Shown: positions 63,877-64,000 of the stretch, piece by piece
How the letters are laid out: each line of letters opens with the position of its first letter
Numbering within the stretch: the first letter of the stretch is position 1
Assembly (NCBI GenBank): GCA_029339195.1
Contig: JAPTJF010000173.1
Span: 1-64,000 of the forward strand
DNA length: 64,000 nt
Direction of reading: 5' to 3'
Origin: Micractinium sp. NFX-FRZ
Taxonomy: Eukaryota > Chlorophyta > Trebouxiophyceae > Chlorellales > Chlorellaceae
Translations under genes and position numbers: made by a program
The notes under the pieces: model-generated
The model's database searches: none
Seen by the model: only the letters and a program-made list of their open reading frames with translations
What the model was told of the DNA's origin: nothing

Positions 63877-64000
63877 TCTGGCAGGCTTGCCGGGGACTTG
63901 CAAAGCACGAAACAGCTGCGGTTGTAGAGGAAGTGATTGTGAGTTTGCTGCCTCTCAACTGGGACTTAAAGTGTAGTTACACAGCCTAAGAGGCACGCCA
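63877..64000 (+). other. 3' flank of the helicase gene
   Basis: This short stretch after the stop codon is presumably 3' UTR. No TGTAA signal is visible before the window end. Confidence 0.5.

Noticed and set aside
1..64000. CRISPR arrays, IS elements, viral genes
   Set aside because: All tandem repeats here lack unique spacers of fixed length. No transposase, integrase, capsid or polymerase motif was seen, and the genes are spliced eukaryotic genes.

Overview
This is a nuclear window from a GC-rich green alga, most likely a chlorellalean trebouxiophyte (Chlorella/Micractinium type). The genes are split by many short GT-AG introns. Their products include plastid proteins (TIC20 translocon subunit, PLGG1 glycolate/glycerate transporter, RH39-type RNA helicase), a mitochondrial ribosomal protein, SMC5, the largest TFIIIC subunit and a proline-rich wall-type protein. 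I assembled gene models by joining exons at GT/AG (two introns at GC/AG), keeping the reading frame and checking against known family motifs. Each assembled coding length is a multiple of three. Boundaries may be off by a base or two.

Layout, left to right: the 3' part of a proline-rich secreted protein with NxG repeats (1-1348, +); PLGG1 (2600-5000, -); a small single-span membrane protein (5254-5668, +); TIC20 (6173-8781, -); SMC5 in 33 exons (9146-23500, +); a secreted Cys-rich protein with two PAN/apple-like modules (24025-27059, +); KdsD/API sugar-phosphate isomerase (28220-32496, -); mitochondrial uL22 (32868-35431, +); a nucleoside hydrolase (35886-38986, +); a zinc-type MDR quinone oxidoreductase (40046-42775, +); an ankyrin-repeat protein in one exon (43060-43896, -); TFIIIC largest subunit in 27 exons (44454-58941, -); and an RH39-type DEAD-box helicase (59301-63876, +). 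There is no operon logic. Genes sit in divergent pairs sharing short promoters (PLGG1/membrane protein, TIC20/SMC5, KdsD/uL22m, TFIIIC/RH39). Three of these intergenic gaps are nearly the same length, about 360-370 bp.

The most unusual signal is structural. In nearly every multi-exon gene the introns hold decayed same-strand copies of the edge of the adjacent exon together with its splice site ('exon-edge echoes'). Some are arrays of three to five copies, as in SMC5 exon 15, uL22m exon 3, KdsD exon 3 and TFIIIC exon 21. At a larger scale the PAN-like gene carries an in-frame duplication of a whole multi-exon module. Other repeats are a roughly 1.4 kb minisatellite of about 21 nt period inside an SMC5 intron, a 55-C homopolymer, an 18-nt minisatellite in TIC20, and a 30-nt repeat coding the Gly/Ser/Lys tail of the helicase. 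I saw no rRNA, convincing tRNA, CRISPR, transposon ORF or viral gene.
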